From Solidesulfovibrio magneticus (GTDB taxonomy: Bacteria; Desulfobacterota; Desulfovibrionia; Desulfovibrionales; Desulfovibrionaceae): a stretch of DNA of 19,077 bases. A program made the position numbers and the translations under genes. Of the stretch, positions 1 to 6,730 are shown piece after piece. Each line of letters opens with the position of its first letter. The stretch's first letter is position 1. Location of the stretch: the NCBI GenBank assembly GCA_002482565.1, contig DLGG01000154.1:1-19077 (forward strand). The letters are read 5' to 3'. A model generated the notes under the pieces. The model saw only the letters and a program-made list of their open reading frames with translations, did no database searches and was not told the origin of the DNA.

Positions 1-21
1 GGGGCGGGGCCATCCCATCAC

Positions 22-34
22 CATACGAAAATAA
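22..34 (+). repeat. 13-base direct repeat, copy 1 (CATACGAAAATAA)
   Basis: An identical 13-base word recurs at 229-241. Both copies lead almost directly into an ATG: here the ATG at 35-37 opens a frame that stops after seven codons, and in copy 2 the ATG is the ABC ATPase start. The two copies bracket about 195 bases of GC-rich hairpin sequence. This looks like a duplicated gene leader or target-site duplication, which is an inference. Confidence 0.6.
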
Positions 35-95
35 ATGGGGGGCGGCTTCGCCGCATAGGCGTTATTTGTCGTCTCTTCGCGAAGCCTTCCTGTTT

Positions 96-142
96 GGGGG
101 CGCGTTTTCCGCCAGGTTCCTCCTGGCGGAAAACGCGCCCCC
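96..142. repeat. Perfect 21-bp inverted repeat (long hairpin)
   Basis: The arms at 96-116 and 122-142 are exact reverse complements and are separated by the five bases TTCCT. No T-run follows on either strand (it is followed by TAACTGGG), so it is not a classical intrinsic terminator. It lies in the leader of the ABC importer, between the two 13-base direct repeats. It could stabilise or terminate an upstream transcript, or be part of a small non-coding repeat element. Confidence 0.8.
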
Positions 143-155
143 TAACTGGGAGGGT

Positions 156-180
156 CCGGGAGGGGGTAACCCCCTCCCGG
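156..180. repeat. Palindromic GC hairpin, 11-bp arms
   Basis: The arms CCGGGAGGGGG (156-166) and CCCCCTCCCGG (170-180) flank TAA. It sits directly after the 96-142 inverted repeat and resembles in style the G-run/C-run palindromes at 1015-1242 and 12447-12476. It is probably one of a dispersed family of intergenic repeats; I see no protein-coding role. Confidence 0.7.
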
Positions 181-228
181 CCGCCGGAGGCATTCTTCCT
201 CTTCCCTCTTTCACGCATTCTAGCATAA

Positions 229-241
229 CATACGAAAATAA
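229..241 (+). repeat. 13-base direct repeat, copy 2, overlapping the ABC ATPase start codon
   Basis: This copy is identical to 22-34. Its last base is the A of the ATG at 241. An in-frame TAA at 226-228 excludes a longer ATPase reading frame. No Shine-Dalgarno sequence is visible just upstream, so translation initiation of the ATPase may be weak or may depend on this A-rich leader. Confidence 0.6.
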
Positions 242-1002
242 TGCTGCGTATTGAAGCTTTGACCAAGACGTACGGCGCAAACGGGACGCCGGGGATGTGC
301 GCCCTGGGCGGCGTGAGCTTTGACGTGCCCAGGGGGGCGTTCGTGTCGCTGGTCGGCCCGTCGGGCTGCGGCAAATCCACGCTGCTCCAGTGCGTGTGCG
401 GGCTTATGCGCCCAACCGGCGGCCGGGTGACCCTGGACGACCGGGAGATCGTTTCGCCGCCGCCGGAAATGGCGCTTATTTTCCAGAACGCCGCCGCGTC
501 GCTGTTTCCGTGGTTCACCATCAGCGGCAACATCCGGTTCGTTTTGCGCCGCGCGGCCGGAACCAAGGCCGAAAAAACCGACAAAGCCATGGAGGCCTTG
601 CGTTCGGTGGGGCTGGCCGATTTCGCCGGCCACTATCCCTGGCAGCTTTCCGGCGGCATGCAGCAGCGCGCCGCCCTGGCCCGGGGGTTGGCCTACGGAG
701 CCGAGATATTGCTCCTCGACGAACCCTTTGCCTCGGTGGACGCCCAGACCCGGGAAGAACTGGAAGACCTGCTGGCCGGCGTGGCCCTGGCCCAGGGCAA
801 GACCGTGCTGTTCGTCACCCACGACATCGACGAGGCCGTCTACCTCTCCGACGCGGTGGTGGCCCTGACCCCGCCGCCGGCCCGGGTCGCGGCCGTGCTG
901 CCCATCGACCTGCCCCGGCCCCGCGACCAGATCGCCAGCCGCGAACGCCGCGATTTCCTCGACGCCCGCAAGGCCATCCATGCGTTGCTGCGACGTGAAT
1001 AA
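241..1002 (+). CDS. ABC transporter ATP-binding protein, nitrate/sulfonate/taurine (SsuB/TauB) type
   Basis: This is the cytoplasmic ATPase subunit that powers import through the two permeases encoded just downstream. The 253 residues are full length for the family and carry every expected motif in order: Walker A GPSGCGKST at 39-47, Q-loop Gln82, signature LSGGMQQR at 136-143, Walker B ending in Asp160-Glu161, D-loop ASVD just after, and switch His194 in VTHDIDEA. The start at 241 is the first ATG after an in-frame stop at 226, but no ribosome binding site is evident. Permease 1 and permease 2 follow, so this is the first gene of an importer operon. The substrate cannot be read from the sequence: sulfonate, nitrate, cyanate and pyrimidine-precursor importers share this ATPase type. 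The family call is firm and the substrate is open. Confidence 0.95.
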   Translation: MLRIEALTKTYGANGTPGMCALGGVSFDVPRGAFVSLVGPSGCGKSTLLQCVCGLMRPTGGRVTLDDREIVSPPPEMALIFQNAAASLFPWFTISGNIRFVLRRAAGTKAEKTDKAMEALRSVGLADFAGHYPWQLSGGMQQRAALARGLAYGAEILLLDEPFASVDAQTREELEDLLAGVALAQGKTVLFVTHDIDEAVYLSDAVVALTPPPARVAAVLPIDLPRPRDQIASRERRDFLDARKAIHALLRRE

Positions 1003-1014
1003 ATATAAGAGTCA

Positions 1015-1067
1015 GGAGGGGCGCTGCCCCTCCCGAACCCTCCTCGCCGGGGGGATCATCCCCCCGG
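1015..1067. repeat. Two GC-rich palindromes between ATPase and permease genes
   Basis: The first has arms GGAGGGGC (1015-1022) and GCCCCTCC (1026-1033) around GCT. The second (1047-1067) has 10-base arms CCGGGGGGAT and ATCCCCCCGG around a single C. The second reappears with one extra G:C pair at 1178-1200. No T-run follows, so readthrough to the permeases is plausible. Several such elements occur between genes in this window, suggesting a dispersed host repeat family. Confidence 0.75.
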
Positions 1068-1139
1068 ACCCCCGAAATGGGGGACGGCTGCGTCCGCAAG
1101 TCTCCAACAAGACCGCAAGCCCTCGCGGCAGCTCGCCCC

Positions 1140-1997
1140 ATGGCCGCGCCTAACCCCACCCCCCCTATCGAGGGGGTCCGGGGGGGATCATCCCCCCCGG
1201 CGGGTGCAGGGCAGCGCCCTGCCGGGTCCGGGCAGCGCCCGGCTTATCAACTCTCAGGCCTCTTGTTCGTCTTGTTTCTTCTCATAGTTTGGGAGCTGCT
1301 GGCCCGGGCGGGGGTGTTGCCGGCCGGGGCCGTGCCGCCGGCTTCGCGGGTGGCGGCGGCGTTGTGGGAACTGGGGGCAAGCGGCGAGATTTTCGCCGAG
1401 ATCGGCCGCACGGCCGGCCGGGTGTTGGCCGGGTTCGCCTTGGGCGGATTGGCCGGCGTGCTCATGGGCTTTGGCTGCGGCGTTTTTCCGGGTTTTGGCC
1501 GGGCGGTCGGGACCACGGCGGAGTTTTTGCGCCCCATGCCGTCGGTAGCGCTTATTCCCATCGGCATTTTATTTCTTGGCCTGGGGTTTGGGCTGTGCGT
1601 GGCCGTGGCGGCTTTTGCCTGCTGCTGGCCGGCCTATGTGGCGGCCCGGACCGGGGCCGGCGCGGCCGGGCCGGAGCTGCGCGACACGGCCCGGGCTTAC
1701 GGCCTGGGGCGCGTGGAGAGCATCCTTTTTGTCCTGGCCCCGGCCGCCCTGCCGCAGATTTTCGCCGGGCTGCGCACGGGGTTGGCCGTGGCCGTGGCCG
1801 TGGCCGTGACCACGGAGATGGCGGCCGCGCCAAACGGCCTGGGGTCGTTTATTCTGGAAGCCTCCATGGCCGGCCGGCCGGAGCGGATGTACGCCGGCAT
1901 CGTGGCCGTGGGGGCGCTTGGGGCCGGGCTTAACGCCCTGTTTCTGGCCTTGCGGCGGCGGGCGCTTGTCTGGCTGCCGGGGACGGGGCGGCCATGA
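1140..1997 (+). CDS. ABC transporter permease (SsuC/TauC-like), first of two
   Basis: This is an inner-membrane permease subunit of the importer. From about residue 37 of this frame the protein is typical: hydrophobic LLFVLFLLIVWELLARAG, further membrane helices, and a cytoplasmic EAA loop around ARAYGLGRVESILFVLAPAALP that contacts the ATPase. The C-terminus overlaps the next gene by ATGA at 1994-1997, so the two permeases are translationally coupled. The start is uncertain. In-frame ATGs exist at 1077 and 1140, neither with a ribosome binding site, and the first residues (rich in Pro, Gly, Ala, Gln and Arg) are encoded by the palindromic repeats at 1178-1242. The core without this extension is about 249 residues, close to the 247 of permease 2, so the real start may be a non-ATG codon near 1263. 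The family is clear; the N-terminus is not. Confidence 0.88.
   Translation: MAAPNPTPPIEGVRGGSSPPAGAGQRPAGSGQRPAYQLSGLLFVLFLLIVWELLARAGVLPAGAVPPASRVAAALWELGASGEIFAEIGRTAGRVLAGFALGGLAGVLMGFGCGVFPGFGRAVGTTAEFLRPMPSVALIPIGILFLGLGFGLCVAVAAFACCWPAYVAARTGAGAAGPELRDTARAYGLGRVESILFVLAPAALPQIFAGLRTGLAVAVAVAVTTEMAAAPNGLGSFILEASMAGRPERMYAGIVAVGALGAGLNALFLALRRRALVWLPGTGRP
1178..1242. repeat. Cluster of three GC palindromes overlapping the permease 5' end
   Basis: At 1178-1200, 11-base arms flank one C; this is a slightly longer copy of 1047-1067. At 1207-1221, CAGGGC and GCCCTG flank AGC. At 1228-1242, CCGGGC and GCCCGG flank AGC. They lie inside the open frame of permease 1 and translate to low-complexity Gly/Pro/Ala/Gln residues, so they are probably a repeat insertion at the gene's 5' edge and not true protein sequence. 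Confidence 0.7.
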
Positions 1998-2737
1998 AGC
2001 GGTTGTCGGGCATTGTCGTGCTGTGCGCCCTGGCCGGCGTCTGGGAGTGCGTCTCCCGGGCCGGTCTGGTCTCCAGGCTCTATTTTCCGCCGGTCTCGAC
2101 CATTACCGCCGTGTTTTGGGAGCTGACGGTTTCGGGGACGCTGCCGGCCCAGGCCGGGGAGACGTTTTTGCGGGCCGTGGCCGGGCTTATGGTCGCCCTG
2201 GCCCTGGCCGGACCGCTGGGGTTGGCCATGGGCACGTCGCGTCGGTTGTCGGCGCTGCTGACCCCGGCCGTGGAGCTGGTGCGCCCCGTGCCGCCGCCGG
2301 CGGTCATTCCGGCGGCCATGCTGCTTTTGGGCATCGGCACGGCCATGAAGCTGTCGGTCATTGTCTTTGCCTGCTTTTTCCCGATCCTGGTTGGCGCGGT
2401 GGACGGCGCGCGCCATGTGGAGCCGGGTTTTCGGCTGACGGCGGCCGCCTACGGCCTGCGCCGGTCGCAACTGCTTTTCGGCGTCATCCTGCCGGCGGCC
2501 GGGCCGAGTCTGGTGGCCGGCTTCCGCACGGCCGTGCCCATGGCGCTTATCGTGGCCGTGCTGTCCGAGATGGTGGGCGCGTCCAGCGGCATCGGGCATT
2601 ACATCCTGCGGATGCAGCGCACCTTCGCCATCCCGGAGATGTACGCCGGCGTGGCCTGGCTGGGCATTTTGGGGGTGGTCCTCAACGCCGGCATGGAGCG
2701 GCGGCTGTCGCGCCTTTTGCGCTGGCACGACGATTAA
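1994..2737 (+). CDS. ABC transporter permease (SsuC/TauC-like), second of two
   Basis: This is the second inner-membrane subunit, likely forming a heterodimer with the product of 1140-1997. It has 247 residues, usual for the family. It opens with a hydrophobic segment (LSGIVVLCALAGVWECVSRAG), continues with several more membrane helices, and carries an EAA loop around TAAAYGLRRSQLLFGVILPAAGP followed by the conserved GFRTAVPMALIVAVLSEM stretch. It starts on the ATGA overlapping the previous stop. Two different permeases with one ATPase and one binding protein is a common arrangement in this superfamily. No terminator follows: the sequence changes abruptly to AT-rich DNA, and the substrate-binding protein gene expected next appears only at 5786. 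Confidence 0.93.
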   Translation: MKRLSGIVVLCALAGVWECVSRAGLVSRLYFPPVSTITAVFWELTVSGTLPAQAGETFLRAVAGLMVALALAGPLGLAMGTSRRLSALLTPAVELVRPVPPPAVIPAAMLLLGIGTAMKLSVIVFACFFPILVGAVDGARHVEPGFRLTAAAYGLRRSQLLFGVILPAAGPSLVAGFRTAVPMALIVAVLSEMVGASSGIGHYILRMQRTFAIPEMYAGVAWLGILGVVLNAGMERRLSRLLRWHDD

Positions 2738-2768
2738 AAATCAATCGATCGCCCAAGCTATATAGTCA

Positions 2769-2797
2769 TTGCGGCTCGAATTATTTTCCGGCATAAT
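2769..2797 (+). promoter_or_regulatory. Possible sigma70-type promoter for the AT-rich cassette
   Basis: TTGCGG (2769-2774) and CATAAT (2792-2797) are separated by 17 bases. The -10 element matches TATAAT at five of six positions; the -35 element matches TTGACA at only three. It lies 88 bases before the start codon of the 755-residue gene. AT-rich DNA gives chance matches, so this is tentative. Confidence 0.3.
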
Positions 2798-2885
2798 TAT
2801 GGGATTATTCAGCATGGCAAAGGGATTGTCGATCCCCTGTCCCCGCTTACACCTCTAAACGTATTTCAACAGGAATAAGTGATCT

Positions 2886-5153
2886 ATGCAATTTATCAAT
2901 AAAATAATATTTGGAAAATATGACGGACCTGCTCAAGAGTGTCTGAGCTATCTTGAATCATGGGCCAACTATCAGTTTGAATTAGAAAGACGTGGCATGA
3001 AAAAGATTGCGTCAGACGACCAAGAGACTATTTGGTTATTGGGTCGTGCACTTTTTAATATTAATGTCTTTAATCAAAAGCTTTTGCATTTGTTAAATTC
3101 ACGATATAGTATTTTATTCGAAGACGGCAAAAGCCCGAATGACAGACGATTGTACGATATTTATATTTATATGTCTTACCATACTGATTTGTTGATCTCG
3201 AGAATTAAGCACTTCTTTTTTAAGGAAACGCCGAACAAACAACTCAATGAGATTTTTTTTACTCCAGAAGAAAAGGTTTATCAAATCGCAAAAAAACTCC
3301 TTTTGAAAATTTTGCAAGGTGAGCGTCAGTTTAGTGAAAAACATTATGTCGAACTCCAGATGCTTGTGGCAAGTTATTTCTTTTATCTTCAAACAATATA
3401 TGAATTTATTTATAAAAAAGACCAACGGGTTGGGGTTTTTCTGTCATTTGAGTACAACAAAGAGCGAGCAATTAAAACACTAACAACTATTAAAAATACG
3501 TTAAACATAGAAAAGTGCACAACAGAGCGGATGTTGCGTGAAAATTTAAATACTTTACTTCCAAATATGCTTGATAGTTATATGTCGGAAAATACTTCGC
3601 ATCTGGCTAATGTCGCGCGATATGGTTTTTTTGTAGAAAAATATATTCAACAATTCGACAGTCAAAATAAATTTGAACCAATGACTTGGCGTCTTGCATC
3701 GATATTGTACAATATTGACGAGCAACTTCAGGATGCTCAAGACTATCAATGGGTAAAATGCAATTTTGGAATGGGATTTGAATTATCAGATAAAACGAAT
3801 TTTATTTCTGAAATTAAGACATTTGTGTCTGAGTATGAAAAGTTTATTGAAAAATCCTATGCGAATCCTTCAAAGGATTTAAATTTCAGCACTCTTTTTA
3901 CAATAGAATCTAAACTCATTAACCGCATATGGTCATACGGGTTGCGCAACGAGGCATTGTGCTGCATACACTCATCGCGATACATAGACTCTCAAATAAA
4001 TGTTTTTAAAGAATGCTGCGAAGAATATTTTGACAAAATTGAATGCAATAAGCAGCTGTTCAACATTGACGACATTACGCTTGTAGAGGAGCTTGAGGGG
4101 CTGCAGACGGCCATTGGAGGAAATGCCGACAAGTTAAAGCTTAACAATTTACTTACTAAACTAACAAAAGAATCTTTGTTTACGCTACTCTTCAGATTTT
4201 TTGAACTCATAAAAAGTGAATATAGCAAGGCAGAAGAGAAAGACCTGAAAATTTCGTTAGTCGGATTTTCTGTTCCTGGTCTGTTTCTGGCGCATCTGTA
4301 CAATTTATTTACTGGCGATATGCTGCAAAAAGTTTGGTTTTTTAGATTTTATTCATATATATCGATACAGCCACGCCACTACCACTTGCCAGCAGATACG
4401 CACGATAGTAGGCCGTTACTGCTCGATGAATCGGTAAAAACTGCTTTTACAAGTTCGATCTATAGCGCTTATTTGCACAATGTTGATGAAACACTAGAAT
4501 TCGCTTTGTGCTCATTGTTTAACTTTACAAAGTACAAGAAAGTTTACGACGTTATGAGTGGACTGCGTTCGCTATATGATGTGGGGGAAAAGAATATTCA
4601 AAAGAAATTTTCAATAAATTCGCTTGCATCGTTTATTAACATCCCCGACATAGTTCTCGACGATGTTTCGCTTCCAATCTTTTTAAACAAATACTACTTA
4701 AAAAAACTACCAAAGAAAAAGGAAGGATTTGATACTAATTTGCTATTGACAAACACTCTGTTTGTTGTTGCGCGGTGCAATTATTTTAAAGAAATGATCT
4801 TGAAGTATTTATCAAAAGACAAGACGGAGGTATATATTTTCTCGCCTTCTCTTGAAGGTGAATTTTATGCTGCCTTGACAGTCTTTCTTCTTCGCTTAAA
4901 TGATGTAAAAGTGACATTAAATAAATCAATCTTATCGGAAGTGCACAATCCTTCACGACTTTATGTTCATATCGATGTATGCTTATATACGGGATTTACT
5001 TTGGAAAAACAAATATCATATACAACCGAAGGAACGGTGCAGCATTTGTCTGATCACTTCAAGAGAAACAACGGTTGTCCTTCGGCCCAAAGAATTTTTG
5101 ATCTTCACCTCTACGCCATGCAGTCCTGCAAGGAGTCTTCTGATGCGAGCTAA
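2886..5153 (+). CDS. Uncharacterised 755-aa protein with two C-terminal phosphoribosyltransferase-like motifs
   Basis: I do not recognise this family as a whole. Residues 1-450 look largely alpha-helical with no motif I can name. The C-terminal 300 residues contain two similar units. Unit A has a strand and glycine turn LVGFSVPGLFLAH (458-470) and, after a gap, LLLDESVKTAFT (511-522). Unit B has VYIFSPSLEG (649-658) followed by a helix, then HIDVCLYTGFTL (695-706). The second motif of each unit resembles the PRPP-binding loop of type I phosphoribosyltransferases (as in PyrR, hydrophobic strand then DDVLYTGRT). Unit B keeps Asp697 and LYTG-x-T; unit A keeps Asp514-Glu515 and Thr519 but has Ala520 where Gly is usual. 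A tandem, partly degenerate PRTase fold is my inference. Codon use is AT-rich, unlike both flanks, indicating horizontal acquisition. AGGA at 2871-2874 is a slightly distant ribosome binding site. A four-TM protein overlaps the end; a defence or signalling role is possible but unproven. Confidence 0.85.
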   Translation: MQFINKIIFGKYDGPAQECLSYLESWANYQFELERRGMKKIASDDQETIWLLGRALFNINVFNQKLLHLLNSRYSILFEDGKSPNDRRLYDIYIYMSYHTDLLISRIKHFFFKETPNKQLNEIFFTPEEKVYQIAKKLLLKILQGERQFSEKHYVELQMLVASYFFYLQTIYEFIYKKDQRVGVFLSFEYNKERAIKTLTTIKNTLNIEKCTTERMLRENLNTLLPNMLDSYMSENTSHLANVARYGFFVEKYIQQFDSQNKFEPMTWRLASILYNIDEQLQDAQDYQWVKCNFGMGFELSDKTNFISEIKTFVSEYEKFIEKSYANPSKDLNFSTLFTIESKLINRIWSYGLRNEALCCIHSSRYIDSQINVFKECCEEYFDKIECNKQLFNIDDITLVEELEGLQTAIGGNADKLKLNNLLTKLTKESLFTLLFRFFELIKSEYSKAEEKDLKISLVGFSVPGLFLAHLYNLFTGDMLQKVWFFRFYSYISIQPRHYHLPADTHDSRPLLLDESVKTAFTSSIYSAYLHNVDETLEFALCSLFNFTKYKKVYDVMSGLRSLYDVGEKNIQKKFSINSLASFINIPDIVLDDVSLPIFLNKYYLKKLPKKKEGFDTNLLLTNTLFVVARCNYFKEMILKYLSKDKTEVYIFSPSLEGEFYAALTVFLLRLNDVKVTLNKSILSEVHNPSRLYVHIDVCLYTGFTLEKQISYTTEGTVQHLSDHFKRNNGCPSAQRIFDLHLYAMQSCKESSDAS

Positions 5154-5757
5154 GGCATTTTCATATTATCAGAATTATATACATGGTGCGTTTGTTGGCT
5201 CTTTGTATCAAAAGTTTTATGATAATTTTTTACGCATCGAAACAACATTTTATAAATGGCCTACATTGATAACACTTATGGGAAAGTATACAGAGCTTAT
5301 TTCTATTGGTTTAGTCGTAGGCTTGTTTATTGCTAAGATTTCCGAAGTTTCATTTTGGGAGGATATGTCTACTATTGGCTGCTTGTTTGTTATCGCATCA
5401 CCTATTTGCCTTTTATATTTACTTAAATATGCTTTAAGTATTTATAATGGCGTGGGAGAACTCCAGGCAGAAATTAGCAGCGGAAGTGTTGCTTTGCATG
5501 GACACGATGGAACAATCGAAAAATTAGATAATATTTTTTTCAGAGATCGTATAATATATTTTGTTTCACCAATATACGTATTGCTCTTGCTTTTAAGCAA
5601 AGGCGGTACTGCTAAAATTCCATGTTTGCAGAGTATTTATTTAATGCTGGCATTTATAATGCTTTTGCTATTAATACACTTGCCAAATTTTATATATATG
5701 TATTATTTGTTCCACCGAGTGTTCAGTAGCGGGCATTATAAAATGCGTATGTCCTAA
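5143..5757 (+). CDS. Uncharacterised 204-aa membrane protein with about four TM segments, partner of the PRTase-like gene
   Basis: The start at 5143 is chosen because AAGGAG (5130-5135) lies seven bases upstream and the gene then overlaps the preceding stop by 11 bases, a sign of translational coupling. The same frame is open upstream to an ATG at 4963, but that would overlap the previous gene by far more and has no supporting site. The N-terminal 40 residues are polar and aromatic-rich. Hydrophobic segments follow: ELISIGLVVGLFIAKI, IGCLFVIASPICLLYLL, IIYFVSPIYVLLLLL and IYLMLAFIMLLLLIHLPNF. A soluble loop of roughly 45 residues lies between the second and third. No signal peptide or catalytic motif is visible. 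The layout loosely recalls small membrane effectors of bacterial conflict systems such as SLATT proteins, but I cannot show homology. The base composition matches its AT-rich partner, so the two probably moved together. Confidence 0.82.
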   Translation: MRAKAFSYYQNYIHGAFVGSLYQKFYDNFLRIETTFYKWPTLITLMGKYTELISIGLVVGLFIAKISEVSFWEDMSTIGCLFVIASPICLLYLLKYALSIYNGVGELQAEISSGSVALHGHDGTIEKLDNIFFRDRIIYFVSPIYVLLLLLSKGGTAKIPCLQSIYLMLAFIMLLLLIHLPNFIYMYYLFHRVFSSGHYKMRMS

Positions 5758-5785
5758 ATGGGTTAATTATTGTAAGGAGGAGAAG

Positions 5786-6730
5786 ATGCACATACGACTT
5801 GCGCTTGTATTCTTGTCGATTGTGCTGTCTGTTGTAAATTGCAAGGCCGCCGATCCGACGCCGCTTAGGGTCGGCTACATCCCGGTGGGCGACTGCCTGC
5901 AATACTACGTGGCCGAGGAAGAAGGCTATTTCGCGGCCGAAGGGCTGGCCGTGGCCGGCGCGGCCATGAAGGGCGGCGCGGTCATCGCCCCGGCCGTGGA
6001 GGGCGGCGAGCTGGCCATCGGCTGGTCCAACGCCGTGTCCATCATCCTGGCCCACGCCAAGGGCTTCGACTTCGCCTTCCTGGCCCCCGGAGCCGAGGGC
6101 GTGGCCGGTTCCAACGACGTCCATGCCCTGCTCGTGCCGGCGGACTCCCCCATCACGTCCGTGGCCGGGCTGGCCGGCAAGACCGCGGCCATAAACACCC
6201 TGGGCAACATCAACGAGGCGGCCATGCGCGCCTTGGCCCAGAAGGCCGGCATCGCCCCCGACGCCATACGGCTGGTTGAGGTGCCCTTCCCGGACATGGC
6301 CGGAGCCATGGCCAAGGGCTCGGTCCAGGCGGCGCTGACCCTGGAACCCTTCGTCACCGACGCCGTGTCGCGCGGCGCGGCCAAGGTCCTCGACCCCTCG
6401 CCCCATGCCGCTTTCGGCAGCCCCTATCTCATCGGCGGCTGGTTCGCCAAAAAGGCCTGGATCAAGGCTCATCCGGCCCAGGCGGCGGCCTTTGCCAGGG
6501 CCGTGGCCAAGGCGGCGGCCTTTATCGACGCCCACCCGGACAAGGCCCGGCAGATTTTAAGCCAGCGCACCAAGCTGGCCCCGGAGCTGGCCGCCAAAAT
6601 CGTGTTGCCGCGCTTCCCCCAGACCCTTGACCCCAAGGCGCTTTCGGGCGTCATCGACGTGTCCGCCCGGTTCGGGCTGCTGTCCAAGCCCTTCCCGGCG
6701 GCCGAGATCCTGGACGCGCCGGCGAAGTAA
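5786..6730 (+). CDS. ABC transporter periplasmic substrate-binding protein, NMT1/SsuA-like
   Basis: This 314-residue secreted solute-binding protein probably feeds the ATPase/permease set at 241-2737. The N-terminus is a signal peptide: short n-region with Arg4, hydrophobic LALVFLSIVLSVV, and likely signal peptidase I cleavage near CKA-AD around residue 21. Cys19 lacks a proper lipobox. The mature part starts with the typical LRVGYIPVGDCLQYYVAEEEGYF, then GGAVIAPAVEGGELAIGW, INTLGNINEAAMRALAQKAG and LTLEPFVTDA, all characteristic of the NMT1/nitrate-sulfonate binding family. AAGGAGG (5774-5780) lies five bases before the ATG, a strong site. The gene follows the membrane-protein gene by only 28 bases, so it may be cotranscribed with the AT-rich cassette that separates it from its own transporter genes. 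The signal-peptide codons are AT-rich and composition switches to GC-rich at about codon 20, so the junction lies near here. Confidence 0.93.
   Translation: MHIRLALVFLSIVLSVVNCKAADPTPLRVGYIPVGDCLQYYVAEEEGYFAAEGLAVAGAAMKGGAVIAPAVEGGELAIGWSNAVSIILAHAKGFDFAFLAPGAEGVAGSNDVHALLVPADSPITSVAGLAGKTAAINTLGNINEAAMRALAQKAGIAPDAIRLVEVPFPDMAGAMAKGSVQAALTLEPFVTDAVSRGAAKVLDPSPHAAFGSPYLIGGWFAKKAWIKAHPAQAAAFARAVAKAAAFIDAHPDKARQILSQRTKLAPELAAKIVLPRFPQTLDPKALSGVIDVSARFGLLSKPFPAAEILDAPAK

Noticed and set aside
1..240. CRISPR or tandem-repeat array in the leader region
   Set aside because: Only two copies of one 13-mer and several unrelated hairpins are present; there is no regular spacing of repeats and spacers and no cas gene in the window.
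2738..2885. Insertion-sequence ends or att sites flanking the AT-rich cassette
   Set aside because: I compared 2738-2885 with 5750-5800 by eye and found no convincing direct or inverted repeat, and no transposase or integrase is encoded.
4963..5142. Longer N-terminus for the four-TM protein
   Set aside because: It would lie wholly inside the PRTase-like gene in another frame. The AAGGAG site seven bases before the ATG at 5143 is a much better start.
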